Shown one piece after another: positions 24,719-32,619 of a stretch of DNA of 39,002 bases. The notes beneath the pieces are model-generated. The model did no database searches and had not been told where the DNA came from. It worked only from the letters and a program-made list of their open reading frames with translations. Source of the stretch: CAZEDU01 sp964511185. GTDB lineage: Bacteria > Myxococcota > Myxococcia > Myxococcales > Myxococcaceae. Position 1 is the stretch's first letter; every line of letters begins with the position of its first letter. Location of the stretch: assembly GCA_964511185.1 (NCBI GenBank), contig CAZEDU010000037.1, positions 1 through 39,002 of the forward strand, in the 5' to 3' direction. The position numbers and the translations under genes were made by a program.

Positions 24719-25138
24719 TCAGGGCTGTCGGTCGCCCAACGCCTGCTCGAGCGAGTGCACGAGCGGCCCGATCACCTCGCTCGACAACGGGCTGGCCTGG
24801 AGGAGCGTGAGCGCCGCGCGGCAGACGTCGGGATCGATTCGGGTCGCCATCGTCACCAGGTAGGGATCGAAACGGCCGCCCGCGGTCGAAGGCTCTCCTT
24901 GAAACGTGCCGGTCGACAGCCCAGACCGCTCGTCCCACTGCGCCGACACGCGCGCGAAGACGAGCTGAATGTGGTGCGGCGGCTTGCCGGCGTGCGTCCA
25001 CGTGAACAGCTCGGTCGCGCCGTCCCCCAAGAACCAGCGCACGTTGGATCCGTCGTCGTCCGGGACCAGCGCGCCCGGGTCGATCTCTCTCAAGCTGCCG
25101 CCCATGCGGCGCAGCTGCTCGTCGGTCGGCCGCGTCAT
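24719..25138 (-). CDS. Hypothetical protein (139 aa)
   Basis: A soluble protein of unknown function. It has no signal or membrane segment. Hydrophobic strands (NVRWFLGDGATELFTWT, HHIQLVFARVSAQWD) alternate with short charged loops, followed by helices (VCRAALTLLQAS, GPLVHSLEQALG). It starts at ATG 25138, overlapping the stop of the upstream lipoprotein-like gene by four bases (ATGA), so the two are co-translated. The pair probably works in one envelope-related task, but that is inferred only from coupling. Confidence 0.7.
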   Translation of the reverse strand: MTRPTDEQLRRMGGSLREIDPGALVPDDDGSNVRWFLGDGATELFTWTHAGKPPHHIQLVFARVSAQWDERSGLSTGTFQGEPSTAGGRFDPYLVTMATRIDPDVCRAALTLLQASPLSSEVIGPLVHSLEQALGDRQP

Positions 25139-25767
25139 TCGAGCGCCGCCACCTTGTATTCGGTCCCTTCGAGCACCAGCCGAATGGCCTTGCCCTCGCC
25201 GATGGGGAACGACGCCTGGACGCCTTGCAGCTGCGGGGCCTGCTCGGAAGCGGACAGCGCCCGGGCGAGCCGGTCGCGCGCGGCGGGCTCCGCTTCGAAG
25301 TCGGCCGCCAGCGTCCGCGGCGTGTAGCGCGCCCGGAGCGGCGAGGCGAGCAGCGGGTAGGCGCACTCGAAGTCCTTCGCCAGCGCGCAGCCGATGAAGC
25401 GGCGGAGCACCTCGGTCGCCTGCGCCGGCTCCTCGCGGACGCGCCAGCCCTCTCCCTCGCGCATCAGCCAGAGCCCAGGCGCGCTCGCGACGAGCAGCGG
25501 GCGGCTCGCTTCGACCTGCGCCGCCCGGGCCTTGCGGGTCTCCTCGCTCGCGTACCGGGCGCGAAAGGCGTCCAGGCTCTCGCCGCCCGTCGAGGGCGTC
25601 AGCGCGTGCGCGTCGTCGAGGCGACCTTCCCGCAGCGCGGCCGCGTACGCCTGCGCGACCTCGTCGGGCCCTCGCGCCGCGCGACAGCTGAGGAAGATGA
25701 CGGCCAACACCGCCCAGGTCGGAGCCGTTCGGCGCCGGCGACGACTGTGTGCACCCGGGGCGCTCAT
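25135..25767 (-). CDS. Secreted or lipidated protein of unknown function
   Basis: A 210-residue exported protein. The N-terminus has a basic cluster (RRRRRTAP) and a hydrophobic stretch (WAVLAVIFLSC) that could be a lipoprotein signal with Cys at 28, although the box FLSC is non-ideal. The rest is helical and Ala-rich: DEVAQAYAAALREGRLDDAHAL and VLRRFIGCALAKDFECAYPLL look like two copies of an NTF2/tetratricopeptide-type 'load' helix. The last strand is KAIRLVLEGTEYKVAALE. ATG 25767 is the family-like start; the open frame continues upstream but is low-quality sequence. Confidence 0.65.
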   Translation of the reverse strand: MSAPGAHSRRRRRTAPTWAVLAVIFLSCRAARGPDEVAQAYAAALREGRLDDAHALTPSTGGESLDAFRARYASEETRKARAAQVEASRPLLVASAPGLWLMREGEGWRVREEPAQATEVLRRFIGCALAKDFECAYPLLASPLRARYTPRTLAADFEAEPAARDRLARALSASEQAPQLQGVQASFPIGEGKAIRLVLEGTEYKVAALE

Positions 25768-25810
25768 CGCGTTGCGCCGGTATGTTAGCCCTGGGGGACG
25801 GCGCTGTCCC

Positions 25811-26554
25811 TTACCTGGAAATCGCGCGGAACAAGGTGAGGAGCCCCCACCCGAGCAGGCCCCCCAGGCTGTAGCGCGTGTCGGCCCAGGGCGGCTCCCC
25901 CACCCCGGACCACGCGCCTTCCCGCGGGAGCTGGTGGCCGCCCACGGCGCCGCCGGGCCGGCACGCCTGACAGAAGACGTCGCCCTGGTGCGCCCACGCC
26001 TCATGCACCGAGAGCGCCGCCTCGCACAGGTGGCACTCGAACGGCGCGCGGTAGTTCACCGGGCGGTGGCTGGGCGGCAGCCCGCGAAACTGACCTGGCG
26101 CGTTCCACGGATCGGCCCCCGTCGCGCTGCTGGATGCCGTTGGCACCTCCCACGCCGAAGCATCGGCTGCGGGCGGCGGCGGCGGGGACTGCAGCGCCTC
26201 GAGCTCACCGGCGTCGAGCCACACGCCGGCGCACGAGCGGCAGACGTCGATGACGCAGCTGGGTGCCGCCACGGCGGCGAGCAGGTCGCCGCACGACGGA
26301 CAGCGGGCCGCGGCGCTCGAGCAGCTCAGGCACTTCACCATGCCCTGCGGCACGCGGTGAGCGCCCTTGCGGCAGCGGCCCGACGCTCCCCGCAAAGCGG
26401 CCACCCGCTCGCGCGCCGGAAGGTGCGCGGCCAGCGACGTGAGGCTGCCGGCGTCCAGCCAGAGCCCCTGACAGCGCGCGCAGCGCTCCACCGGCACCGC
26501 GCCGATCGCCTCCTGCGAGAGCTTCGAGTCGCAAAGGGGACACGCGCGGGCCAT
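25811..26554 (-). CDS. Multi-zinc-ribbon protein with C-terminal hydrophobic segment
   Basis: A 247-residue protein with three Cys modules. The first two are near-repeats of TFIIB-type zinc ribbons (PF13453 style): CPLC...CARCQGLWLDAGSL and CPSC...CRSCAGVWLDAGELEAL, where the W-L-D-A-G-E pattern is diagnostic. A third, CHLCEAALSV...FCQACRPGG, is different. A Pro-rich linker joins modules two and three. The C-terminus (LGGLLGWGLLTLFRAI) is hydrophobic enough to touch or span the membrane. ATG 26554 is chosen; an earlier start would overlap sppA. Role unknown. It follows sppA by 14 bases. Confidence 0.8.
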   Translation of the reverse strand: MARACPLCDSKLSQEAIGAVPVERCARCQGLWLDAGSLTSLAAHLPARERVAALRGASGRCRKGAHRVPQGMVKCLSCSSAAARCPSCGDLLAAVAAPSCVIDVCRSCAGVWLDAGELEALQSPPPPPAADASAWEVPTASSSATGADPWNAPGQFRGLPPSHRPVNYRAPFECHLCEAALSVHEAWAHQGDVFCQACRPGGAVGGHQLPREGAWSGVGEPPWADTRYSLGGLLGWGLLTLFRAISR

Positions 26555-26568
26555 GACGCGCTGAAAGC

Positions 26569-28242
26569 CTAACGCAGCCCCAGCCAGGGCTCCCAAAGGG
26601 CGTAGAGGTGCGCCCTTGTGGCCTGGCGGAGCATCCGCATCCAGGAGAAGCGCGGCGCCTGCACCCCGTAGAGCTTCACCTCGAAGGGGCGAGCCACCTG
26701 CGCCAGCTCAAGCGCGCGCCGGCAAGCGTCGTCGAACAGGCCCACGCGATCGACCAGCTTCGCCTCCAGCGCGCGCTGCCCCGAGAAGACCCTGCCTTCG
26801 CCCCGCGAATGCGCTTCCTCTTTCGAGATGCCGCGGGCCGCCGAGACGTGGTCGAGGAAGGCCTGGTACGTCTCTTCCACTTCGGCCTCCAGCGCGTCTC
26901 GCTCGCCCGGCGTGAACGGCCGGCTGGTGGCGTGGATGCCGGCGTGCGCGCCCTTCGCGAGCACCTCGCGCCGCACGCCCAAGCGATCGAACAGCCTCCC
27001 CAAGTCGAACTTGCCGGCGAAGACGCCGATGGAGCCCAACAGCGCGCTGGGCGCCGCCCAGATCTCCTGCGCTCCGAGCGCGGCCATGTAGCCGCCGCTC
27101 GCCGCGACGCGATCGACGTAGGCGACCACGGGCTTCTTCTTCGCCAGCCGCTTCACCTCTTCGAGGATCAGCTCCGACCCGAGCGCCGATCCGCCCGGGC
27201 TGTCGATGAACAGCACGACGCCGCACGCACGCCGATCGTTGCGCGCGCTCCGCAGCGCCTTGAGCACGGCGTCGCTGCCCGACACCATGGGGCCGGCCGG
27301 AAACGCCCCGCCCGCGCCGTGCACGATCATGCCCTTCACGGGCACGACGGCGAGCCGCGCCTTGCGCCGCACCGGTCGAAACGGCTCGGAAGGCCACACG
27401 AAGCTCGCGGCATAGCGGCCGAAGCCCGCGAGGCTGCCGTTCTCGCCTCGTTCGTCGTCGCCCGCCTTGCCCTCGAGGTGTCCCGCCAAGTCGGCCCGGC
27501 TCACCAGCGCGTCGACCAGGCCTTGCTCCAGCGCGCGCTTGGCGCTGTACGGCCCTTGATCGACGAGAGAGCGCGCGGCGTCGGGCGCGACGCGGCGCCC
27601 GCGGGAGATCGCCTCGATGAGCGCCTGGTACCGCTCGTCGAGCAGCGCCTCCGCGGTCTGCCGCTGAATGGGCGAGATGTCGCTGCGGGTGAACAGCTCG
27701 GGCGCGGTCTTGTGCTCCCCGCGCCGGACGAAGTGGGCGCCCACGCCCACGCGCTCGAGCGCGCTGCCCAACGCGGTGAGCTCGGCGGCGTAGCCGGTGA
27801 GCTCCAGCCGGCCAGCGGGCGCCATCACCACGCGATCGAGCTGCGCGAGCAGCTCGTACTCGCCGGTGTCGGCCGAGACCGCGTAGCCGATGAGTGCTTT
27901 CCCAGCGGCCCGGAGCGGCTCGAGCGCCCGGAGCAGCGCCGCGCGCTTGGCGGGGCCGGCGGCGAAGTCCTCGAGCTCCAGGACGACGCCCTTGAGCATC
28001 GGGTCGGCCGCCATCCGGCGAACGTGCCGCTCGAGCGCCTCCAACGAGGAGAGGCGCGAGGCCCCGCCGCGCCGGCGCCCCAACCCGAGCCGGCGCTTCG
28101 CCTCGCGGTACGGCACGTCGCCGCTCAGCCGAAAGAGGACGTAGGGCGGGCGCCGCCTCGCCCGGAGCGCGCGGGGCACGAGGCCGAGCACCAACAGGAG
28201 GAGCCGAAAGAGGTTCGCCAAGCCAACGAAGAGCAGCCGCAT
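26569..28242 (-). CDS. sppA: Signal peptide peptidase SppA (double-domain form)
   Basis: A 557-residue membrane-bound serine protease that removes leftover signal peptides. An N-terminal anchor (LLFVGLANLFRLLLLVLGLV) precedes two tandem S49 domains. The catalytic Ser382/Lys178 pair is intact: Lys in GEHKTAPELF in the first domain and Ser in VAASGGYMAAL in the second, as in E. coli SppA. FIDSPGGSALGSELI is the conserved oxyanion region. Length fits the 67K type. The start is 35 bases from a divergent small gene. Followed by a zinc-ribbon gene that may share its transcript. Confidence 0.93.
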   Translation of the reverse strand: MRLLFVGLANLFRLLLLVLGLVPRALRARRRPPYVLFRLSGDVPYREAKRRLGLGRRRGGASRLSSLEALERHVRRMAADPMLKGVVLELEDFAAGPAKRAALLRALEPLRAAGKALIGYAVSADTGEYELLAQLDRVVMAPAGRLELTGYAAELTALGSALERVGVGAHFVRRGEHKTAPELFTRSDISPIQRQTAEALLDERYQALIEAISRGRRVAPDAARSLVDQGPYSAKRALEQGLVDALVSRADLAGHLEGKAGDDERGENGSLAGFGRYAASFVWPSEPFRPVRRKARLAVVPVKGMIVHGAGGAFPAGPMVSGSDAVLKALRSARNDRRACGVVLFIDSPGGSALGSELILEEVKRLAKKKPVVAYVDRVAASGGYMAALGAQEIWAAPSALLGSIGVFAGKFDLGRLFDRLGVRREVLAKGAHAGIHATSRPFTPGERDALEAEVEETYQAFLDHVSAARGISKEEAHSRGEGRVFSGQRALEAKLVDRVGLFDDACRRALELAQVARPFEVKLYGVQAPRFSWMRMLRQATRAHLYALWEPWLGLR

Positions 28243-28277
28243 GGGGTTCTCGACAGGGCGTGGTACCCTGTTGGCCC

Positions 28278-28622
28278 ATGCGCCGCCACCGTTTCTGCTG
28301 GGCAGTTGTGGTTGGGATGACCTTGGCCGGGGCCGCCGTCGCGAGGAAGCCCGCGGCGTTCGAGCCGCCGCGCGCGCTCACCGAAGAAGAGATTCGACTC
28401 GCCAAGGAGCAGAGCCGCACGCAGGTGAGCCGGTTCGGAGAGACGCTCGAGGCCAAGCCCAAGCCGTTCCCCTGGCCGATGGTCACCTTCGCGACGCTCT
28501 CGCTGCTCGTCGCGGCGCCCTTCGCGATGCGCGCCTTCCGCCGGACCGCGAACGAGCTCGAGGCCACGCAGCCGACGCGCGCGCGCCAACGCTCGGGCGC
28601 GTCAGACGACGACCCGGCTTAG
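28278..28622 (+). CDS. Small membrane protein, unknown
   Basis: A 114-residue protein with an N-terminal signal or anchor (FCWAVVVGMTLAGAAVA), a charged helix (LTEEEIRLAKEQSRTQVSRF) and a second transmembrane segment (MVTFATLSLLVAAPFAM). The C-terminal tail is hydrophilic and probably cytoplasmic. ATG 28278 is preferred to an upstream GTG. The stop TAG shares bases with the opposite-strand rtcA stop (TTAG), a four-base overlap. Divergent from sppA with only 35 bases between, so their promoters must lie very close. Confidence 0.65.
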   Translation: MRRHRFCWAVVVGMTLAGAAVARKPAAFEPPRALTEEEIRLAKEQSRTQVSRFGETLEAKPKPFPWPMVTFATLSLLVAAPFAMRAFRRTANELEATQPTRARQRSGASDDDPA

Positions 28623-29680
28623 CCGCGCGGGGACACGCAGACCTCGCGGCCCTCGTTCACCGAGATGGTCACCGGCAAGAAGCGCTCGATGACGCGGGCG
28701 TTGGTGGTCAGGTGCGAGGTGATCTCCGAGGTCGTGAACCGCGTCGTCCCCGGGGAGGACGGGCCGAGCATGCGCGCCGCGAGCAGCGCGGCGGGCAGGA
28801 GGATCTGATCGGCCAGGTAAGGGTCGATGGCGCCGCCCGCCTGCATGAACCGCGCGACCTCCTCGGCGGCCTCCCGGCCCACGTCCTCGGCCCGCTTGCC
28901 CTTCTCGCCCAGCGCGGTGAACGCGGCCGGCGTGTTCTCGAACTCCAAGCGAATCAGCACCACCGTGCCTTGCGACTTCAAGGTCGGCAGCGGCAGGTTC
29001 TCGGTCTCGCTGTAGATGCCCCGCTCGCGCAGCGCCGCCGCCGCCGCCTTGCCCTGACGCTCGGCGATCTCAAGCGGGAGCCCGGCGACGAACGAGGTGA
29101 CGTTCACCTGCCGCAGGGTCCCGCGCGTGGGGAGCTCGACCAGGTTCGGCGGCTCGTGTCGCTTGAGGATCTTCGCGCGCCACTCGCCGGCGCCCTCGGG
29201 GTAGAAGCCCGCCGCGCGCAGCTGCAGCTGCACGTCGAAGCCGTACGCCGCCGCCGCGGTCCGCCACACCCACGACAGGTAGTGGTAGCTCGGGCTGTGC
29301 GGCAGGTGCGTCCCGCCCCGCAAGATGAGCTGCCCCTCCCCCGCCAGGGCGAGCGGAAAGAACAGACACTGGAAGACCAGCGGCGTCGAGCCCGCGGTGC
29401 CGACGTCGAGCAAGTACTCGCCGGCCCTCACCGGCCCCGGCGTGAACGAAAGCCGCGAGGCGCCCACCACCGCGCCTTCGGTGACCCCGCCGCTCACCGC
29501 CTCGGCGCCTCGGACGCACGCCAGGTGCTGCGGGCGCAGGCCGGGCGGCTTTCGATTCGCGCGGATGTTCTCGATGCGAAAAGGCCGACCGGTGACGAGC
29601 GAGAGCGTCAGGGCGGTGCGGAGTATCTGCCCGCCCCCTTCACCTTCGCTGCCATCGAGAACGACCGGCTCGAGCGCCAT
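28619..29680 (-). CDS. rtcA: RNA 3'-terminal phosphate cyclase
   Basis: A 353-residue RtcA that converts RNA 3'-phosphate ends to 2',3'-cyclic phosphate through an adenylyl-His intermediate. Family motifs are present: GSEGEGGGQILRTAL at the N-terminus, RANRKPPGLRPQHLACV, and the catalytic His323 in ITSHLTTNARVIERFLPV (equivalent to E. coli His309). A slightly extended C-terminus is seen. No rtcB ligase or rtcR regulator is next to it, unlike the classical rtc operon. The ATG follows the upstream lipoprotein stop by ten bases. Confidence 0.93.
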   Translation of the reverse strand: MALEPVVLDGSEGEGGGQILRTALTLSLVTGRPFRIENIRANRKPPGLRPQHLACVRGAEAVSGGVTEGAVVGASRLSFTPGPVRAGEYLLDVGTAGSTPLVFQCLFFPLALAGEGQLILRGGTHLPHSPSYHYLSWVWRTAAAAYGFDVQLQLRAAGFYPEGAGEWRAKILKRHEPPNLVELPTRGTLRQVNVTSFVAGLPLEIAERQGKAAAAALRERGIYSETENLPLPTLKSQGTVVLIRLEFENTPAAFTALGEKGKRAEDVGREAAEEVARFMQAGGAIDPYLADQILLPAALLAARMLGPSSPGTTRFTTSEITSHLTTNARVIERFLPVTISVNEGREVCVSPRG

Positions 29681-29690
29681 GCCTTGAGAC

Positions 29691-30497
29691 TCAACCTTCG
29701 TCCGGGTCGGGCAGCTCGCCTTCGGGCGGCTGCTCCCGCGCGGGCCGCTCGCGCTGAATCGGCGGCGCCTCTTCCTCGCCGTCGGGCGGGGTCGCCGGCG
29801 CGCGCCGATCGGGCGGCGTCAGATCGGCCGCGAACTGCTGGGCGACGCCGTCGAGCAGGCTGTACATCGCCTGACGGAACAGGTTCGGGTCCTTCGCCAC
29901 CCGGAAGGGATCGAGGTGCGGGCTGTTGCTCTCCACCTGGTCCGCGCGGAAGGGCCGCCGCCACACCTCGCCGCCGTCGAGAAAGAACATGCGGCCGTAC
30001 CCTTCGATGTACGCCCCGGCGCGGCCGTCGTCGCTGCGCATGCCGTAGTCTTCGACGACGAACTCGACGATCGCGTCCGCGCCGAGCGGCCGCAAGAGCT
30101 CGTAGTCGGGCGGGTTGGCGGGCACCTCCTCGACCAAGAAGCTCTCGAGCGCGGAGGCGACCTGCGCCGGATCGACCGTGTTGGTCCACGGCGCCTCGCG
30201 CGGAAGAATCGCCAGCGTGCGCGCGCGCAGCCCTTCCGAGACCTCGAAGCGCGTGATGCCTTTGACCAGCTTCACCTGCAGGCGCCGGTCGGCCTCTTTG
30301 CGATCGAGCCGCTTGAGCTTGGCGCCGTACGAGCTGTCATCTTGAAACACCGTCGAGCGCGGCCCCGCCTTCTCTTCGATGCGCGAGATGAACGCCGGCC
30401 GCGCGGTTCGATCCAGATCGCGCCCAGAGACGGTCCGGCGCACGCAGCCGGTGAAGGCGAGCACCAACGCGACGAGCACTGTGATTCGAACGGGCAT
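29691..30497 (-). CDS. Lipoprotein of unknown function upstream of rtcA
   Basis: A 268-residue predicted lipoprotein: signal VRITVLVALVLAFTGC with lipobox FTGC and Cys18. The central region has a TolB/CsgG-like pattern (ALESFLVEEVPANPPDYELL, LGADAIVEFVVEDYGM) in which a factor-like subdomain recognises another envelope component, but I would not assign it. The last 40 residues are Pro/Glu-rich and probably disordered. The gene starts divergently from the phosphoesterase-like lipoprotein and probably shares a transcript with rtcA. Confidence 0.75.
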   Translation of the reverse strand: MPVRITVLVALVLAFTGCVRRTVSGRDLDRTARPAFISRIEEKAGPRSTVFQDDSSYGAKLKRLDRKEADRRLQVKLVKGITRFEVSEGLRARTLAILPREAPWTNTVDPAQVASALESFLVEEVPANPPDYELLRPLGADAIVEFVVEDYGMRSDDGRAGAYIEGYGRMFFLDGGEVWRRPFRADQVESNSPHLDPFRVAKDPNLFRQAMYSLLDGVAQQFAADLTPPDRRAPATPPDGEEEAPPIQRERPAREQPPEGELPDPDEG

Positions 30498-30580
30498 GCC
30501 GTTGTTCTATCCCAACAGCCGGCTGACAGCTCTCCCCTTTCATAGTAGGTAGCCCGCGCTTTCTTGCCCTGGGAGGAGCG

Positions 30581-31729
30581 TTGAACACGATGCGGCTGGC
30601 TCAGCGTGGGTTCGTCTTCGGTTTCGCGGTGGTGCTGCTCTCGGCGTGCCCCGAGAAGAAGGCCGAGCCGCCTGCCCCCGCCGCCAAGGCGCCCGAAGCC
30701 CCCGCGCCCGCCCCGACGCCGCCGCCTGCCGCGGAGGTCGAGCGCGCCGCCAAGGAGTGCGCCGCCCCGCTCGAGCGGCTCCCCGAGTCGGACGTCCAGG
30801 TCGGCGACCGCGCGGCGAAGAGCTACGGCTACCGGCTGACCTTCACGGACAAGGACGCCGACGGCGCGCTCCACCTGGGCGTGCTGGGGCCGGTCAACGA
30901 GGACTCGGGGCTCAACCTGGTCGCGCTGAAGAAGTACCTCAAGTTCTTCAAGGACGAGAAGGCCGACGCGATCGTGGTGACGGGCGACGTGGGCGAAGTG
31001 GCCGACGGCATCGCCCGCGCGCTCAAGGTCATCGCCGAGAGCAAGCTGCCGGTGCTGGTGATCGCCGGCAACCGCGAGTGCCGGGCCGACTTCGCCGACG
31101 GCGTCGCCGCCGCGCGCCGCGACCACGCGAACATCGTGAACATGAACGAGGTCCGCGCGGTGCAGTTCCCGGAGCTGACGCTGGTGTCGCTGCCGGGCTA
31201 CCATGACCCGAACTACATCACCTGCGCGCAGGGCTGCCGCTACTTCAAGAGCACCGTAGACGAAGCGATTCGCCTGGCGAAGGAAGCGACCACGCCCGTC
31301 ATGCTGGTGTCGCACGGCCCGCCGCACGGCGACGGGAGCCAGGCGCTCGACTACGCGTCCGCGGGCGGGAACGTCGGCGACACCGAGGTGAACCGGGCGA
31401 TCGCCGAAGGCAACATCGCCTTCGGCGTGTTCTCGAACATCAAAGAGGCCGGGGGGCGCGCGACGTCCGACGCCTCGGGCACCACCCAGCTCCGCCAGAC
31501 GGTCCCGTCGAAGACGCTCTACTTGAACCCCGGCCCCGCCGACACGATGGGCTGGCAGATGAACGACAACACCCAGAGCGTCGGTCAGGCCGCGCTCGTC
31601 ACCGTGAAGAACGGTCAGGCCAGCTTCAAGTTGTTCCGCATCAAGTCGTTCAACGCGCAGGACAAGGCGGAGGGCAAGAAGCTCGACCCCGCTCCCCGCG
31701 ACACCGCGCCCGCGGACGCAAAGCCGTAG
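30581..31729 (+). CDS. Lipoprotein with degenerate metallophosphoesterase fold
   Basis: A 382-residue lipoprotein. GGAGG four bases before TTG 30581 favours that start; ATG 30590 is in frame. The signal ends in lipobox LSAC (Cys23), followed by a Pro/Ala linker to about 50. The body has the calcineurin-like order GD (VVTGDVGE), GNRE (IAGNREC), then SHGPPHG. However, the first Asp-x-His site reads LGPVNED and the final GHxH site appears as FSNIKEAG, so two metal-ligand motifs are missing. It may be a pseudo-enzyme or use an altered site. Outer-membrane or periplasmic location is expected from the lipobox. Confidence 0.75.
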   Translation: MNTMRLAQRGFVFGFAVVLLSACPEKKAEPPAPAAKAPEAPAPAPTPPPAAEVERAAKECAAPLERLPESDVQVGDRAAKSYGYRLTFTDKDADGALHLGVLGPVNEDSGLNLVALKKYLKFFKDEKADAIVVTGDVGEVADGIARALKVIAESKLPVLVIAGNRECRADFADGVAAARRDHANIVNMNEVRAVQFPELTLVSLPGYHDPNYITCAQGCRYFKSTVDEAIRLAKEATTPVMLVSHGPPHGDGSQALDYASAGGNVGDTEVNRAIAEGNIAFGVFSNIKEAGGRATSDASGTTQLRQTVPSKTLYLNPGPADTMGWQMNDNTQSVGQAALVTVKNGQASFKLFRIKSFNAQDKAEGKKLDPAPRDTAPADAKP

Positions 31730-31781
31730 CCCCAGCGCACATTGGCGGCGCTTCGAAGCGCGCGTTAGGCTCGGAGCCGCC

Positions 31782-32495
31782 ATGGCGCCCCCGCGAAAGA
31801 AGCTCGGCGAGATCCTGGTCGACGCGGGCGTGCTCGACGAGATGCAGCTGCGCGCCGCGCTCGCCGAGCAGCGCAAGTGGGGCGGGAAGCTGGGCAAGAC
31901 GCTCCTCGAGATGCGCTTCGTCGACGAGGAGTCGATGGTGCTCGCCCTGGCCCGGCAGCTCGGCGTCCCGCAGGCCACCGCCGAGAAGCTCAACCCGCCG
32001 GCCGAGGTGCTCGACCTGATGCGGGTCGAGCTGGCCGAGCGGTACACCGCGTTCCCTGTGGCAGGCGATCGCAAGCAGCGCGTGCTGCACGTGGCGCTGG
32101 CAGATCCCACCAACCCGGTCGTGCTGCAGGAGCTCTCGTTCCACACCGGCCTGCGCGTGCACGCGATGGTGGCGACCGAGTCGATGATCGAACGCGCGAT
32201 CCGCAAGCACTACCACGGCGACGCGGGCGCCTCCCTCGAGCGCGAGCCCGCCCAGGCCACGACGGCGCAGGTGCCTTCGAACATCCCGATGCTCGACTTC
32301 GACGAGGCGAAGTCGGCCGCGCCGAAGGGCTCCCCGCAGCTCGCCGCGCAGCTCTCGCAGCTCGAACAGCGCATCGGCGCGCAGGTACGCGCCATCCGCG
32401 CGGTGCTCGAGATCCTGGTCGACAAGGGCGCCGTTCGCCGCGAGGACTACCTGCAGCGTGTGCGCGCCCGCACTCAGCGTTCCAGCGGGTCGTAG
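31782..32495 (+). CDS. Stand-alone MshEN/T2SSE-N domain protein, putative c-di-GMP receptor
   Basis: A 237-residue protein without an ATPase domain. The N-terminus matches the MshEN pattern twice: KLGEILVDAG...LRAALAEQ (residues 7-30) and KLGKTLLEMRFVDEESMVLALARQLG (36-61). In GspE/PilB-family ATPases these motifs bind c-di-GMP. The rest continues as the same fold (LHVALADPTNPVVLQELSFHTG), a linker, and a C-terminal helix (LEQRIGAQVRAIRAVLEILVDKG). GGAG sits six bases before ATG 31782. It probably senses c-di-GMP and passes the signal to another protein. This is inference from the motif. Confidence 0.85.
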   Translation: MAPPRKKLGEILVDAGVLDEMQLRAALAEQRKWGGKLGKTLLEMRFVDEESMVLALARQLGVPQATAEKLNPPAEVLDLMRVELAERYTAFPVAGDRKQRVLHVALADPTNPVVLQELSFHTGLRVHAMVATESMIERAIRKHYHGDAGASLEREPAQATTAQVPSNIPMLDFDEAKSAAPKGSPQLAAQLSQLEQRIGAQVRAIRAVLEILVDKGAVRREDYLQRVRARTQRSSGS

Positions 32496-32535
32496 GACGC
32501 CCCCGAGCGCCCCACATTGACTCCAGATCAGGCCT

Positions 32536-32565
32536 TTGCGCGGCCGAAAAAGGGACGTGTAAAAT
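32536..32565 (+). promoter_or_regulatory. Promoter candidate for the membrane-protein/pilin-like pair
   Basis: TTGCGC (32536-32541) and TAAAAT (32560-32565, 5 of 6) are separated by 18 bases, 55 bases before the ATG at 32620. The AT-rich -10 stands out from its surroundings. Confidence 0.4.
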
Positions 32566-32619
32566 TTCAACGAGTCGGGTGAGGTTCGCGTCGCGCGGGC
32601 CTCAGGGGAGGAAAAGACA

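Noticed and set aside
26608..28320. A 570-codon plus-strand frame antisense to sppA
   Set aside because: The minus strand carries the catalytic Ser/Lys pair of SppA, and the antisense product is low-complexity.
28838..28860. Tyr instead of His in the LADQ motif of RtcA, at first taken for a lost catalytic residue
   Set aside because: From memory human RtcA also has Tyr there, and the catalytic His corresponds to the later ITSHLTTN motif, which is present.
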